Position numbers and translations under genes: made by a program | Source: Asterella californica | Taxonomy: Eukaryota > Streptophyta > Marchantiopsida > Marchantiales > Aytoniaceae | NCBI GenBank assembly: GCA_036924285.1 | Contig: JAYKYS010000018.1 | Location: forward strand, 3,968,001 to 4,032,000 | Direction of reading: 5' to 3' | DNA length: 64,000 nucleotides | In this document: piece after piece, positions 32,297 to 42,648 of the stretch | How positions within the stretch are numbered: position 1 is the stretch's first letter | Layout: each line of letters opens with the position of its first letter | The notes under the pieces: generated by a model | Told to the model about the DNA's origin: nothing | Databases searched by the model: none | The model's input: the letters and a program-made list of their open reading frames with translations, nothing else

Positions 32297-33103
32297 CTAT
32301 CTGCTCGAATACGGTGCAAACGACGGCTCCAAGATCTTCATCCGCATCTTCTCCTTCAGCAATTCCACTAGTTTGGGCAAGTGAGCCCGCGGTACTGGAA
32401 TTGGTCTCAGGTTCCATGGCACATGCGGTACCGTGAAGATAACCATCGGGGTAACAACGTATGGGTCTACACACCCAATCTCATGTGGCTCAAAAGCAAA
32501 TGCTTTCTCATGTCGTGAAAGCATCTCTTTGAAGCACATCCTCTCTTCTGGTAGAAGAGACTCATCAGATCCAATCTTCAGCTCTTCAAGGGTCTTCTCT
32601 GTGAACTTGTGTCCTATCATTGCAGGATCTCTCAAACTCTTCTCCCTTGACGCTCGATCCATCTGTTGGTTAGTGTCTTCCGGCAAAGGACCAGCAACTA
32701 GCTTTATCTTCTTATCCACTGTCTTGTATCTTGTCTCAACTCGAACCTCCGGTGCACAGAATGATTCGATCATCGAATAAACCTCCCTTGAATGAATCTG
32801 CACGACCTTATCCATATCCTCCCACCCAATAGACATGATCTCTCGCAAAGGATCTTCCAACCCATCTTCTTCATAAACACCAGAAATCCATTCATCTCCT
32901 TCTAGCTCACCCAACTCTTTCAACATCAACTCAACATCACGCAAATGTTTTTGTTCTTTTCTTCTCAGCTCTTCTATCTTCTTGTAGATAGCAATCTCAC
33001 ACTCAGAAAATCCAATAAACCCTGTACAAAAGGCACTATCTCCATCAAGCGAGAGTTCCTTCTCTTGGGCACCACCACAATCCCGCTCTATAGTGGTACT
33101 CAA
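32297..33103 (-). pseudogene. T3-C pol: N-terminal region up to RT
   Basis: 268 codons, starting in a frame that overlaps the gag-protease stop by a few bases (TTGA), one base back. It contains a long pre-RT region (YKTVDKKIKLVAG, MLSRHEKAFAFEPHEIGCVD) and the beginning of RT (RPIPVPRAHLPKLVELL). It ends at a TAG inside RT. The offset frame would fit a -1 shift from gag, but this is not demonstrated. Confidence 0.75.
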
Positions 33104-35538
33104 CGAAAATCCTTGAACTCTTCACTCACCCTTGGAAGCGGCTTCTCCCTCAAACAATCTCGGTTGCGCTCGTGGTTGGACGGTACAGTCAGGAACTGTA
33201 CCGCTCTCTTCCCATCTTGACTTCGGATCCTAGCATACGCAGATCCGTCGTCCAGTACCTTTATCTCCATCCGGGTTGCTATGATGAAAGGTTGGCCCAG
33301 AATGAGTGGGTATGATGTTGCTTCCTGAACAAAGAAGTTTTGCTCGATAGCAACATCACCTACGCGCACTCTGATGTCTAGACAAGCTCCATACAAGTCT
33401 CCTCTCGTGTTGTTGGCTGCTCTTATGACCCATCCATGCTCTGTGTCGATCGGCCAGTTCTTCCTCTTGTACAGCTCCTTCGACATGATGTTGATTTCTG
33501 ATCCATGATCAATCAGAGCAACCACCGGTTCATCCAAGTCCTCGATCCTCACCAACGTCTCCGTCGTAGCTCGAGCCCAGTGACTGTGGCTGTAATGACT
33601 TGAGCTCCGCTTCCCATCCTCATCTTCATCCTCAAAATGCACCCTGCGCCTTCGATCTCTTTCTTCCTCTGGAGAATAGACACTGCACCTTGCAAGTTTT
33701 CTCTCCTCATCCACATACATCCTAGTATCCAAAGCATGCGATAAACCAGTCTCACCCGTAATCTGTCGTTTCCGTTTGATGACATCGATGATGACATCAT
33801 GAAACTCACGCTTGGCGATGCTTAACACTTCTCTCAAAGTAAACTCCACCTTCGCATTCAGAATGCGATCTTCCAAGACTCCCTTCAAGTCTGTTGACGC
33901 CTCGATATCCGACTGTAGCTTGTACGCAGCCGGCTTACCCTTCTCCTTCTGAGATTTCTCCTTCGATGGAGAAGGAGCATCGTCCATCAGTAGGTCTTGA
34001 GCTCCTGCATCCCGAAGCTCTTGGTGAACCTTCTCCCCTCGAGTCTGTCTCTTGGAAGAAGTTCCTTCCCCTGCATCCTCTGAGTCTCGCCTTCTCTTCT
34101 CTTCCAACAACGCTTCGTGTTGGTTCTTGGCGATGTAAGCATGCACCGATAGAACTTCTATCGGATCCTCCCATCCAGTATCCCTTCTGATCGTAGCAGC
34201 TATCCTCTGCAACGTCTCACGTACCATCTTCCCTTTCTGTTTCATGGAGATGGCAGATGACCACAACTCACTTGGCTCAACTTGCTTGTTGAAACTCCTC
34301 TCATCTTGATCCTCAATCCTTGTGTCATAAGTTCCAGCTTCCACGATTGCGACTGCTTGCGCCGATAGGTGGTCCTCAACCAACTTCTTCATCCCTCCTC
34401 TACCAAAGTTAGTCTGAAGAAGTGCACCAGTATCCCTCAACGCTACCTTCCCATCCTTCCAGAAGATCACTCCTTGCTGCAGAATATCTGTGAACTCCTT
34501 GCAATCTCTGCGCGGATGATCAGTACCATCGCACCAGATACACCGCTGGATCCAGCCTTGCTTCTCAACTGGTCTTACTCCGCTTGTAGATCCCTTCTCT
34601 TCCAATTTGGTGAGCTTGATCTGCAGATCTCGCATTCCACGCAATATCTCCTCAAGGTTTGAGTCATCCTTCTTCGGAGATACCATGGGTGCTTGAACAA
34701 CTGGAACAACAGGAACAGCTGGAGCAACTGGTACTACTTGTCTAGCAACGAGAACCGGTCGGACTACAAGAACAGGTGTTACAGCTATAGGTGTTGGCGC
34801 CAGTCTCCTAACAGGAACTTTCTCTCGTCTCCGCTCCCTCTTGGTAAGCAGACCAACAGCTTCTTCAACCTTCTTCCAGCTGCTGGTCAATCCATCGTCC
34901 TCCTCCCGGTCTTCCAGAAGTACCTCTAGCTTCTCCTGCAACTTCTCATCTGCAGCCCGAAGAAATAGCTCTGTCTTGTTGGACTGCAACGTCAACTTCT
35001 CCATCCTGGTCAGCCGTGAAAACTGCTTCTCAAACTCTCTGAGCAACTCAATAGCTTGTAAACCCTTCCTTGGTTGCTCAACCCACTCCAAGAATGACTT
35101 CTTGGTGACTCGATCAGAGTCCTCCAAGAAGTACTCATCCATCAAGGCACGAGCAAAAGTCTCCCAATCCTTGTTAAAATGCTTCGTTAGCATTTTAACA
35201 TGATCCCTAATCTCTGGAGCTGCTGCCAACTCAAACGTCTCAATCATCTCATCTTCTGAGACCCGGTTCAGCTCCATCTCCTTCATATAATGTCTCAGAT
35301 ACCTTGAGACATCTCTTCCATCAAACTGGTCAATCCTGCTGACCACCGCTTGTAGCGCCTTTGTTGCCAAAGCTTCCTTCCGCTCATCAGACTGTTGCTG
35401 CCGTAAGAACATAGTGAAAGCTTGGAACATCGATGCAGTCGCCGGATCCAACTGCACCTTTGGTAACCCACTTGAACCGCTAGCTCCATCTCCATCACCT
35501 TTCCCATCCCCACTCATGACTGCCAATCTCTTCTTCAA
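33100..35538 (-). CDS. T3-C gag-protease polyprotein (812 aa)
   Basis: Intact ORF of a Ty3 element: a helical gag domain at about residues 30-240, a Pro/Val-rich linker at 245-290, a zinc knuckle C333-C346 (CIWCDGTDHPRRDC, CX2CX4HX4C), a charged Lys/Glu region at 470-660, and a retropepsin-like domain with D677-H678-G679 (IDHGSEIN) and LILGQP at 745-750. The DHG triplet replaces the usual D-S/T-G and is shared by T3-A and T3-B. The start lies 35 nt downstream of the PBS. Pol follows in a different frame. The only long intact ORF of this family in the window. Confidence 0.9.
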   Translation of the reverse strand: MKKRLAVMSGDGKGDGDGASGSSGLPKVQLDPATASMFQAFTMFLRQQQSDERKEALATKALQAVVSRIDQFDGRDVSRYLRHYMKEMELNRVSEDEMIETFELAAAPEIRDHVKMLTKHFNKDWETFARALMDEYFLEDSDRVTKKSFLEWVEQPRKGLQAIELLREFEKQFSRLTRMEKLTLQSNKTELFLRAADEKLQEKLEVLLEDREEDDGLTSSWKKVEEAVGLLTKRERRREKVPVRRLAPTPIAVTPVLVVRPVLVARQVVPVAPAVPVVPVVQAPMVSPKKDDSNLEEILRGMRDLQIKLTKLEEKGSTSGVRPVEKQGWIQRCIWCDGTDHPRRDCKEFTDILQQGVIFWKDGKVALRDTGALLQTNFGRGGMKKLVEDHLSAQAVAIVEAGTYDTRIEDQDERSFNKQVEPSELWSSAISMKQKGKMVRETLQRIAATIRRDTGWEDPIEVLSVHAYIAKNQHEALLEEKRRRDSEDAGEGTSSKRQTRGEKVHQELRDAGAQDLLMDDAPSPSKEKSQKEKGKPAAYKLQSDIEASTDLKGVLEDRILNAKVEFTLREVLSIAKREFHDVIIDVIKRKRQITGETGLSHALDTRMYVDEERKLARCSVYSPEEERDRRRRVHFEDEDEDGKRSSSHYSHSHWARATTETLVRIEDLDEPVVALIDHGSEINIMSKELYKRKNWPIDTEHGWVIRAANNTRGDLYGACLDIRVRVGDVAIEQNFFVQEATSYPLILGQPFIIATRMEIKVLDDGSAYARIRSQDGKRAVQFLTVPSNHERNRDCLREKPLPRVSEEFKDFR

Positions 35539-35572
35539 AGTTCACACACAGAAGAAATCTCCACCCCAGACC

Positions 35573-35590
35573 TTCACGTCGAGTTCACCA
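35573..35590 (-). other. T3-C primer-binding site (tRNA-Trp type)
   Basis: The minus strand reads TGGTGAACTCGACGTGAA, 3 nt from the 5' LTR. It is complementary to a tRNA ending TTCACGTCGAGTTCACCA, one base from what I recall of plant tRNA-Trp (…CACGTCGGGTTCACCA). Confidence 0.75.
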
Positions 35591-35593
35591 CCG

Positions 35594-37604
35594 TATCGTG
35601 TCGGATATTGCGTGAAGGATGTCCAGGAAAACGCGAGGTTCCTGGCTGTGGAGATGCTGTGTGCTGAAACAGAGACAAGACAGAGAAGAACAACCACGAA
35701 AACGAACGCTGCGATATATACACTCCAAATGTATGTACACTGTCGTTTCTTTCTCCTAACAGCACAAAACTGAAGAACAGACCAGAGCGGTCTGTAACCT
35801 ACTTCAGAAGCCTTAAAACAAACCCCTGAATCGCAACCCTAGCTCGAAATCGCCGAAGCGTAGATCAAAGCAAGAGAAACTTCTCTTTGCTAACAAACAG
35901 AGCCACAATAATATCACGCGATCCAAACCCAAGTCCAAACCACATCCACGCACTAGCTCTTGGCTAAAGCTAGCTACCACAAGCCGTACACAACCAATTA
36001 AGTCCCTAACGAACTCAAAAAGACGAAATCCGTAGCAAAGGAACCGAAAAAGACCTATCTGAGAACTTTCTCCTTTCTCCAAACGATCTTCAAATGTTGA
36101 TAGGGTCTCTTTCCTTGACTCCTTTGGCTTAAGAAACCTTCAGATCCGACTCCCGATAGTCGAGATATCGCCAATTTTCGGTCGTAGGTGACCGAACTTC
36201 CAGAAGCTCTTCCCTGTGGCTTAAAACCGCTCACACCGCACAAACGGATCGTCTAAACTGATATCCGTCTTCGCTGGTAGGTAGATCTGGCTACCCTGAA
36301 CCCAAAAAGACTCCAAACAAGCCGTTTGGAGTTCCCCTTGCAAAACCACTCGAGAAATTTGGTCGCAGGTTGCAAAAAACTGATGTAAATCGGCTCCCTG
36401 CGGCTCAAATTCGGTCACCACACCCAAACCAACAATCCAATTCACTTACAGTCTTCTCCTATGCGTACATGAGGACTCCCTGATCGCGTAGGCACCAAGA
36501 ACGAAGAGCTTGGCTCACCTATCGCGAAGAACAATCCAATCTCAGGTCGCAGGCGATGAAAAATCTGACGCAAGCGCTTCCCTGCGAACCAATTTCACTC
36601 ACAACTCCCAAACCGCCCGATGAAAACTGGTATCGTCTTCAATTTCCTGAAGAACTCGTTGTTCTGATCCCGATGGATCCAAGGACAGCAAGTTTGGACT
36701 CCGGAACGGCCCGAACGGTCCAACTCTCCTTCACAGGTAACTGAAAACTCCAAATCTGCTTCCTGCGTCTCAATTTCTTCCAGAACATAACCCCCGATCC
36801 GTCTCTTCAAGAACCGTCTTAACCTGTGCGTAGCCTGCACAGATCTGAACCCGATGACACCTTGTGCGCGTGTATTGGACTTCCCAATTCTTCAAAACAT
36901 CCACCGACAGGTCGCAGGAACAAGCAAGCCTCTTAAGCAGCCCCCTTGTAACAGTCTGTACGTACGAAGTTCAACCCTCAATAATAAGAAGCAGGCCCCT
37001 TGCGTCTTTGATATAACGTCTGAAGCTCTAAATACCCAATCAGCAAGTAACTAGGGGTCTAGCTTGATTTTGTCTTTTTTCGAATCGCATAACTTCTTCT
37101 CTGGATGTCCAAACGAAGTAAACAAGATGCCCATGGAAAGCTGACAACGAGCTCTACCCATCTATGTAATGAAAGTGAAGTTGCGCCAAAAGTCCATAAG
37201 CTGTGGCCTAGCTTGTTTTCTTCATCTTTCGAGTCTTGTAACTTTTCCACTAGGCGTCCAAACGAAGTAGATGAAGTGCCTATGGAAAGCTGACAAGGAG
37301 CTCTATCCACTGGTGCGATAAAAACGAAGATCCGAAGTGGTGCCAAAAGTCTGTAAGCTGGGGCCTAGCTTGTTTTCTCCATCTTTCGAGTCTTGTAACT
37401 TTTCCACTAGGCGTCCAAACGAAGTAGATGAAGTGCCTATGGAAAGTTGACAAGGAGCTCTACCCATCTATGCGATGAAAATGGAGATCTGAGATTGTGC
37501 CAAAAACCCGTAAGCTGGGGTCTAGCTTGTCTTCTCATGAGTGTCTTTGGAGCGACAAGCATCGAAGTTTGAATTTCAGGTAGGAGCCGATCCACGACAC
37601 GACA
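35594..37604 (-). repeat. T3-C 5' LTR
   Basis: 2,011 bp. The minus strand starts TGTCGTGTCGTGGATCGG at 37604 and ends CCGACACGATA at 35594. Contains the same repeat array (37045-37540) and sense ORF (36595-36840) as the 3' LTR. Confidence 0.9.
37045..37540 (-). repeat. 155-bp tandem repeat in T3-C 5' LTR
   Basis: The CTAGCTT blocks recur near 37053, 37207, 37362 and 37521 with a period of 146-162 bp, matching the array of the 3' LTR. Confidence 0.8.
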
Positions 37605-38340
37605 ATGAGTCAGCAAAAATTTGTCTGTTTTGCAGGTTCTAGAGGATTTCAGGATAAGAGTCGTGACAAAGGTGCTGGACATGGAGGAGGTCGCGGACGA
37701 CAACAGCAACAACAGTCGCAGTAGAATCAACAGAATCAGCAATAGTCTGGTTCTTTCAACAACAAGTAGAGACGTGCGCCTGGTTCCTGCAACTACTGCA
37801 AGAAGCAAGGCCACAATGCGAATCAGTGCTACAAGAAGCAGAATAATCAAAGGTAGCAATACGACAACAACCTCCAGCAAGGTAACAGCAACTAGCAAGG
37901 CTATGCAGTCATTGAGCAAGTCTATTCAGAGCAGTTGCTGATTACAACGCATCAGAGTTATGCGGCTTTCGAGCCACAGACTGACTGGGTGATCGACTCT
38001 GGCGTCATAGTCACATGACTCTCCATTGGGAGTGGTTTAGTTCACTCGAGCTTGTGGAGACTCTACAGTTTATGGTGAGAGGAGATGACACCAAGCACAA
38101 GATCCAGCACAAGAGTAACATTCCACTTGACATTCATACTTCAACGTTTACTAGTATGTCTTACATGTACTCACGTTGACTAGAAATCTGCTATATGTAG
38201 GACAGCTGATAGAGCAGGGTCTGCAAGTGCGCTTCAATAAAGATGGATGCTTTATTGAAGATTCGAATAGCATTGTCATAGCTCGAGGTAGCAAGAGTTA
38301 TAGGCTGTTTAAACTAGATGCTTCTGCGTCTAAATTATAG
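37605..38340 (+). pseudogene. Copia-1 gag end (zinc knuckle) and protease
   Basis: Resumption of copia gag after T3-C: a Gly/Arg/Gln-rich stretch (GHGGGRGRQQ), a knuckle CNYCKKQGHNANQC (CX2CX4HX4C) and then the protease motif DWVIDSG. Several in-frame stops (CAG/CAA to TAG/TAA-type positions). The frame is compatible with the gag part ending at 27538. Confidence 0.82.
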
Positions 38341-39260
38341 GCTGTCATGTATGAACAGAGTGATCCAATAGTGTCTGATATTGATATTTGGCACAAGCGA
38401 ATTGGGCACATGAACTTTCAGAGGCTGAAAAGTCTTTCGAGTTCTGACCTGGTTACAAGTTTGCTCAAATTCGAATCCAGTGAGCCCATTGGAATCTGTG
38501 CAGCATGTCAGTTCGGCAAGCAAGCTAGACAGCCCTTTAAGAGATCATGTAGTAGAGCGAACAAGCTTATGGAGCTTGTTCACACTGATGTATGGACTGC
38601 TTCTCAGCCAAGTATGACCAGTTTGTAGTACTTCATGTCGTTCATTGATGATCATTCGCGTTATACTTGGATCTATTTGTTGAGAAACAAGTCATCTGCC
38701 GAATACTGTCAGCGTTCCAGACTTTCTGCAAGTTGGTGGAGAAATAGTCTGGAGCATCTATCCTCTTTTTGAGATCTGATGGAAGAGGCGAATTTCTTTC
38801 TGGAGAGTTCGATGCATATCTGCGTCAGCATGACATTCGACACCAGAAGACCTACAGTTACAGTCCGCAGCAGAATAGAGTTGCGGAGCGCAAGAATTGA
38901 CACATAGCAGAAGCAGCTCGTGCGATGTTGAACGAGAAGACCATACCTAGATCTTATTGGACAAAAGTTGTTTCATGTGCAGTGTATCTGATGAACCGGA
39001 CGCCTACAGCGGTAGTTCATAGCCAGACACCGATGGAGGTCTTCACAGACAATAAGCCTGATTATTCTTTCCTTAAAGTTTTTGGATGTACCTATTATGT
39101 GCACATACATGATGAAAGACGTAAGAAACTAGATCCGAAAGCAGATAGATGTATGTTCCTTGGCTATACTTCTGATATGAAAGGATATAGATGTTACAAT
39201 CCTTCGTCCAAGCAGTTCTATATCAGTGGAGATGTTGTTTTTGATTAGCTACATTCTTGG
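38341..39260 (+). pseudogene. Copia-1 integrase
   Basis: GAG-pre-integrase and integrase zinc finger (WHKRIGHMN … CAACQFGK) at 38390-38520, then the core with VHTDVW, FIDDHSRYTW, an RSDGRGEF-like segment and the catalytic Glu in VAERKN. The C-terminal extension (YWTKVVSCAVYLMNRTP, KVFGCTYYVH) is open at 38925-39248. Several stops and at least one frameshift near 38700-38760. Copia order (integrase before RT) is clear. Confidence 0.85.
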
Positions 39261-40705
39261 TTTGCACGTGCACCTGTCGTGGCCATCTCTGTACCTACTG
39301 TAGAACCAAGGAGTCAATCCACTGTAGTACCTCAGAGTAGTATGTTGAGTGGAAGATCTAGAGAAGTCACTGATTCCAGATCAGAATCTGTTGCACATAG
39401 AGTTGTTATTAACGCTGGAGTCCACGTAACATAACCTAGTAGAACTAGTGTAGTTTCTACACATGATGAGCGCGTGCTATTGCAGCGTATGTTTGACTCA
39501 TCCAGATATGTGGATCTTTCACATCCATTGGATACTTTGTCTCAGACCTTGGCGTCTACATCAGATTAGATGCAAGGAGAGGTGACTAGTGCACCGATTA
39601 TCTCTCGCAGATCTGAACGGGCAAAACATCCAATGAGTAGGTATATGCATGAACATATATGGTCAATGTTCTTCAAGAACAAGAATCGAATTCACTTGAG
39701 GATGCGATGCACAAAACCCAATGGGTAAGTGCTATGGAAGCTAAACTTGCTGCGCTTCATCATCAACAGACTTAGGAGTTGGTGGACTTATCTGAGGGTA
39801 AGAAAGCGATTGGTTGCAGGTGGATCTTCAAGGTCAAGCGCAACTCGGATGGTACCGTGTGTCGGTACAAGGTCAGACTGGTAGCCAACGGCTAGGCTAA
39901 GCAACATGGAGTCGATTTTGAGGAGACCTTTGCTCCAATTGCGAAGATGGTGACTATTCGAACCTCAATTGCAGTTGCAACTCAGAAAGGTTGAAAGATG
40001 CACTAGATGGACTTCAAGAACACCTTTCTCAACGGCGATCTTGAGGAGGAGGTCTACATGCATCGACCTCCAGGTTATGAGGATCTTAAATTTTCTTCCC
40101 GTGTATGTAAGTTACGAAAGCCCTTTATGGTCCGAAACATGCACCAAGAGCATGATATGCAAAGATCAATTCCTACTTGCAGTCTCTTGGTTTCCACCTT
40201 TGCAGTTCAGACTCCACCTTGTATTCATTAAACAAGACCGGATTGTTGTGATCACCATCTATGTTGATGACTTGATCATTACCGATAACTATGAGGAGCT
40301 TATTTCCCAGATCAAGGATCACTTGAAATCCGAGTTCGAGATGATGGACTTAGGAGAACTCAAGTACTTCTTTGTTGTGGAGTTCATTAGAGATGGGAAG
40401 GATGTTTGGCTTGTACAGCGACAGTATGCTCTCAGTATGCTTGAGAGATTTGGTATGCTTGACTGCAAACCCATTGCTACGTCATTAGAGCAAGGGGTAA
40501 AGCTAAGAGTAGAGGATGGTGAGTTACTGGATGATCCACGTATGTACAGACAGATGGTTGGAAGTCTTATCTACATGACAATCACCAGACCAGACTTGAG
40601 CTATGCCTGTCGGTCTTATCAGTCAGTTCATGCAATCACCACGGAGACCACATTTGGAGGCTGTCAAGCGGATCCTCCGCTACGTGAAATTCTCGATGTA
40701 GTAAT
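39261..40705 (+). pseudogene. Copia-1 reverse transcriptase
   Basis: A Ser/Thr-rich linker, then [52 protein letters not shown], the catalytic YVDDLIIT (about 40260) and DPRMYRQMVGSLIYMT. A frameshift separates 40007-40231 from the next piece. Homology with the 21531 fragment ends near 40702 (CTCGATGTAGTA). RNase H and the 3' LTR of this copy are absent. Confidence 0.85.
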
Positions 40706-42648
40706 GATAGGAAGCCTAGATGCGGGAAGTCTTCTGAAGATGTCTTATACTCAAAAGTTGTCCCGGAAGTCTCTCTAGAGGTCACTGTCACAGCAGGAGT
40801 CCTCAAATTTCGTAGGACTCTCTTCTCAGGTATCTCTTCATCTTCTGCTAGGAAGTATGATGAATTGCAAGGTGGATTGTCTTCTTAGGAATCCATGTTA
40901 TGCCTTGCTTAGTTAGAATTGCGTAGATATAGATTAGTAGACGTGATGCAATCAAGAAGTTCTCTTAGAATTCTGGAAGCCGAGATCGCTGTCTTCTGGA
41001 AGAGTGAACTCGTCTTCTGAGAGTGAAAACTGGATTGTGAGGACCTAGTAAGGATTAAGTCTTAGGCTCACTGCATGTGTTGTATAGTGTACCAGAAGCT
41101 TCAGAATGACTACTATGCATCCCCGAGGTCTTGTGTTACCCCAAGCGGAGTTGAGTGCAGCCAAACCCTTCATCATGGAGTTGGGTCTCGACTTCTTCAC
41201 TTGAAATTGAAATCTTGCCGACCATGTTTTGTTAGAAGAGGTCTGGGCATCCCTACCTCCAATGTACGACCTAATAAAAGTCACAATAAATTGATTCTTA
41301 TAATATTAATTAATCATTATAAGTAATAAAAGAATAGAAAATAGTACATATTAGTTTATAATAAGAGTATAAAAATAAATTATAACAATAATAATTTAAG
41401 ATTTAAGACTAAATATATATAATATTCTCAATCAAAGAGAAAGAAAAATGATATGTAGCTTCCATCTAAGAAAAAAAAAGAATAATTTCCATCGCACACA
41501 TATATAAATATATTGAACAATTTAAACTAATATTAGTACATGTTTCTAGTTGATGAAGTAAAGCATAGAAAAGTAGAAATAATATTCATATTTTAGATTT
41601 TTAAATCATTTCTTTTATAATCATAATATTTTTATTTCATTATTAACTAATGAATGAGAAGATGTAAGTTGACTCATGGATATTAGAAATTACACAAAAA
41701 GTATGAAAAGCTTAAAAATTATATAATAAAAATACCAAGAATATATTTTAAGTAATATAAGGTCTAAGAAATATCCTTATGCCGCACATGACATATGCAG
41801 CCTCCATGTGGTAACCCCTCGAGAAAGAATGAAGGGACAAATTTGAAGAGAACCTTGGATGTGTAAGGGAATAGAGTAGTTGCTCACCAGGAAATGATAT
41901 TCGAGGCAGAAGGATGAAGGTGACGATCTACCGCATGAAGAAGAAGAGAGACCGATATGACAACTGAAGATCGCGAGGAGAGACCAAGAGACATTCACAT
42001 GGAGAATGGAGGACAGGATCAAGATAAGACATGGACCTGGCAGACAAGATCAAAGGAATATATGAGAACTGAGTAGACCCGGTACCTGATTGAAGATGTA
42101 CATCAGAGGAAATGAGCAACGAATGAGAGATCGCATACGACCCGCTATGATCGTGGACTACATACACCTTAAGAAATGAAGAGGTCTTTCGTGACTTACC
42201 TGTCACGGATAATTGTCACACAAGTGATGACGCATGGCTGCAAGATATACGAGTAAGATCGTTTGATACAATCATGAACTATGACGACGAAGATCTATGT
42301 TACAAAGAAAAAATGGATGTGGTCCTAGAGCAAGAATATTGAAGCACATGGAGGATGATCGAGTGCACATGATTAGAGGAGAGGGATAGACTAGTGGACT
42401 TGATATTGACAAGCAAGTTTGTCCACTTGGCGAACCTTAGTTAAACTTCTTGCAAAAAATATCAACGTCTTCTATTTACACAATACACTAATAGACAATA
42501 GAATTTCAAAAAGTATTTATAAGTGAACATATTGAATTACCTGAACACGTGCCTGATTGCTTTCACATGAAACACATGTGTATATACACGTAAGTCTAAA
42601 ACATCATCATAATCATTTATTTAGCATAACTTTGCATGATCGACACGT
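40706..42648 (+). other. Unassigned stretch, partly AT-rich
   Basis: No recognisable gene. 40706-41280 is mixed sequence directly after the truncated Copia-1. 41281-41770 is strongly AT-rich with no long ORF. 41771-42648 has only short ORFs without domains. It may be host intergenic DNA or unrecognisable repeats. Confidence 0.5.

Larger units (their letters stand above)
27539..37604 (-). mobile_element. T3-C: Ty3/gypsy element nested in Copia-1 gag
   Basis: 10,066 bp. 2-kb LTRs lie at 27539-29557 (3') and 35594-37604 (5'), with a tRNA-Trp-type PBS at 35573-35590 and a PPT at 29558-29574. Between them are an intact gag-protease ORF and a pol broken by three stop codons. The copia reading frame continues on both sides. 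No clean target duplication is visible (left flank …GAGTAACCG, right flank ATGAGTC). Probably no longer autonomous. Confidence 0.92.

Noticed and set aside
27525..37615. Target duplication GAGT around T3-C
   Set aside because: GAGT occurs near both ends but needs extra bases (AACCG on the left, AT on the right) to be treated as part of the element, so it is not a clean duplication.
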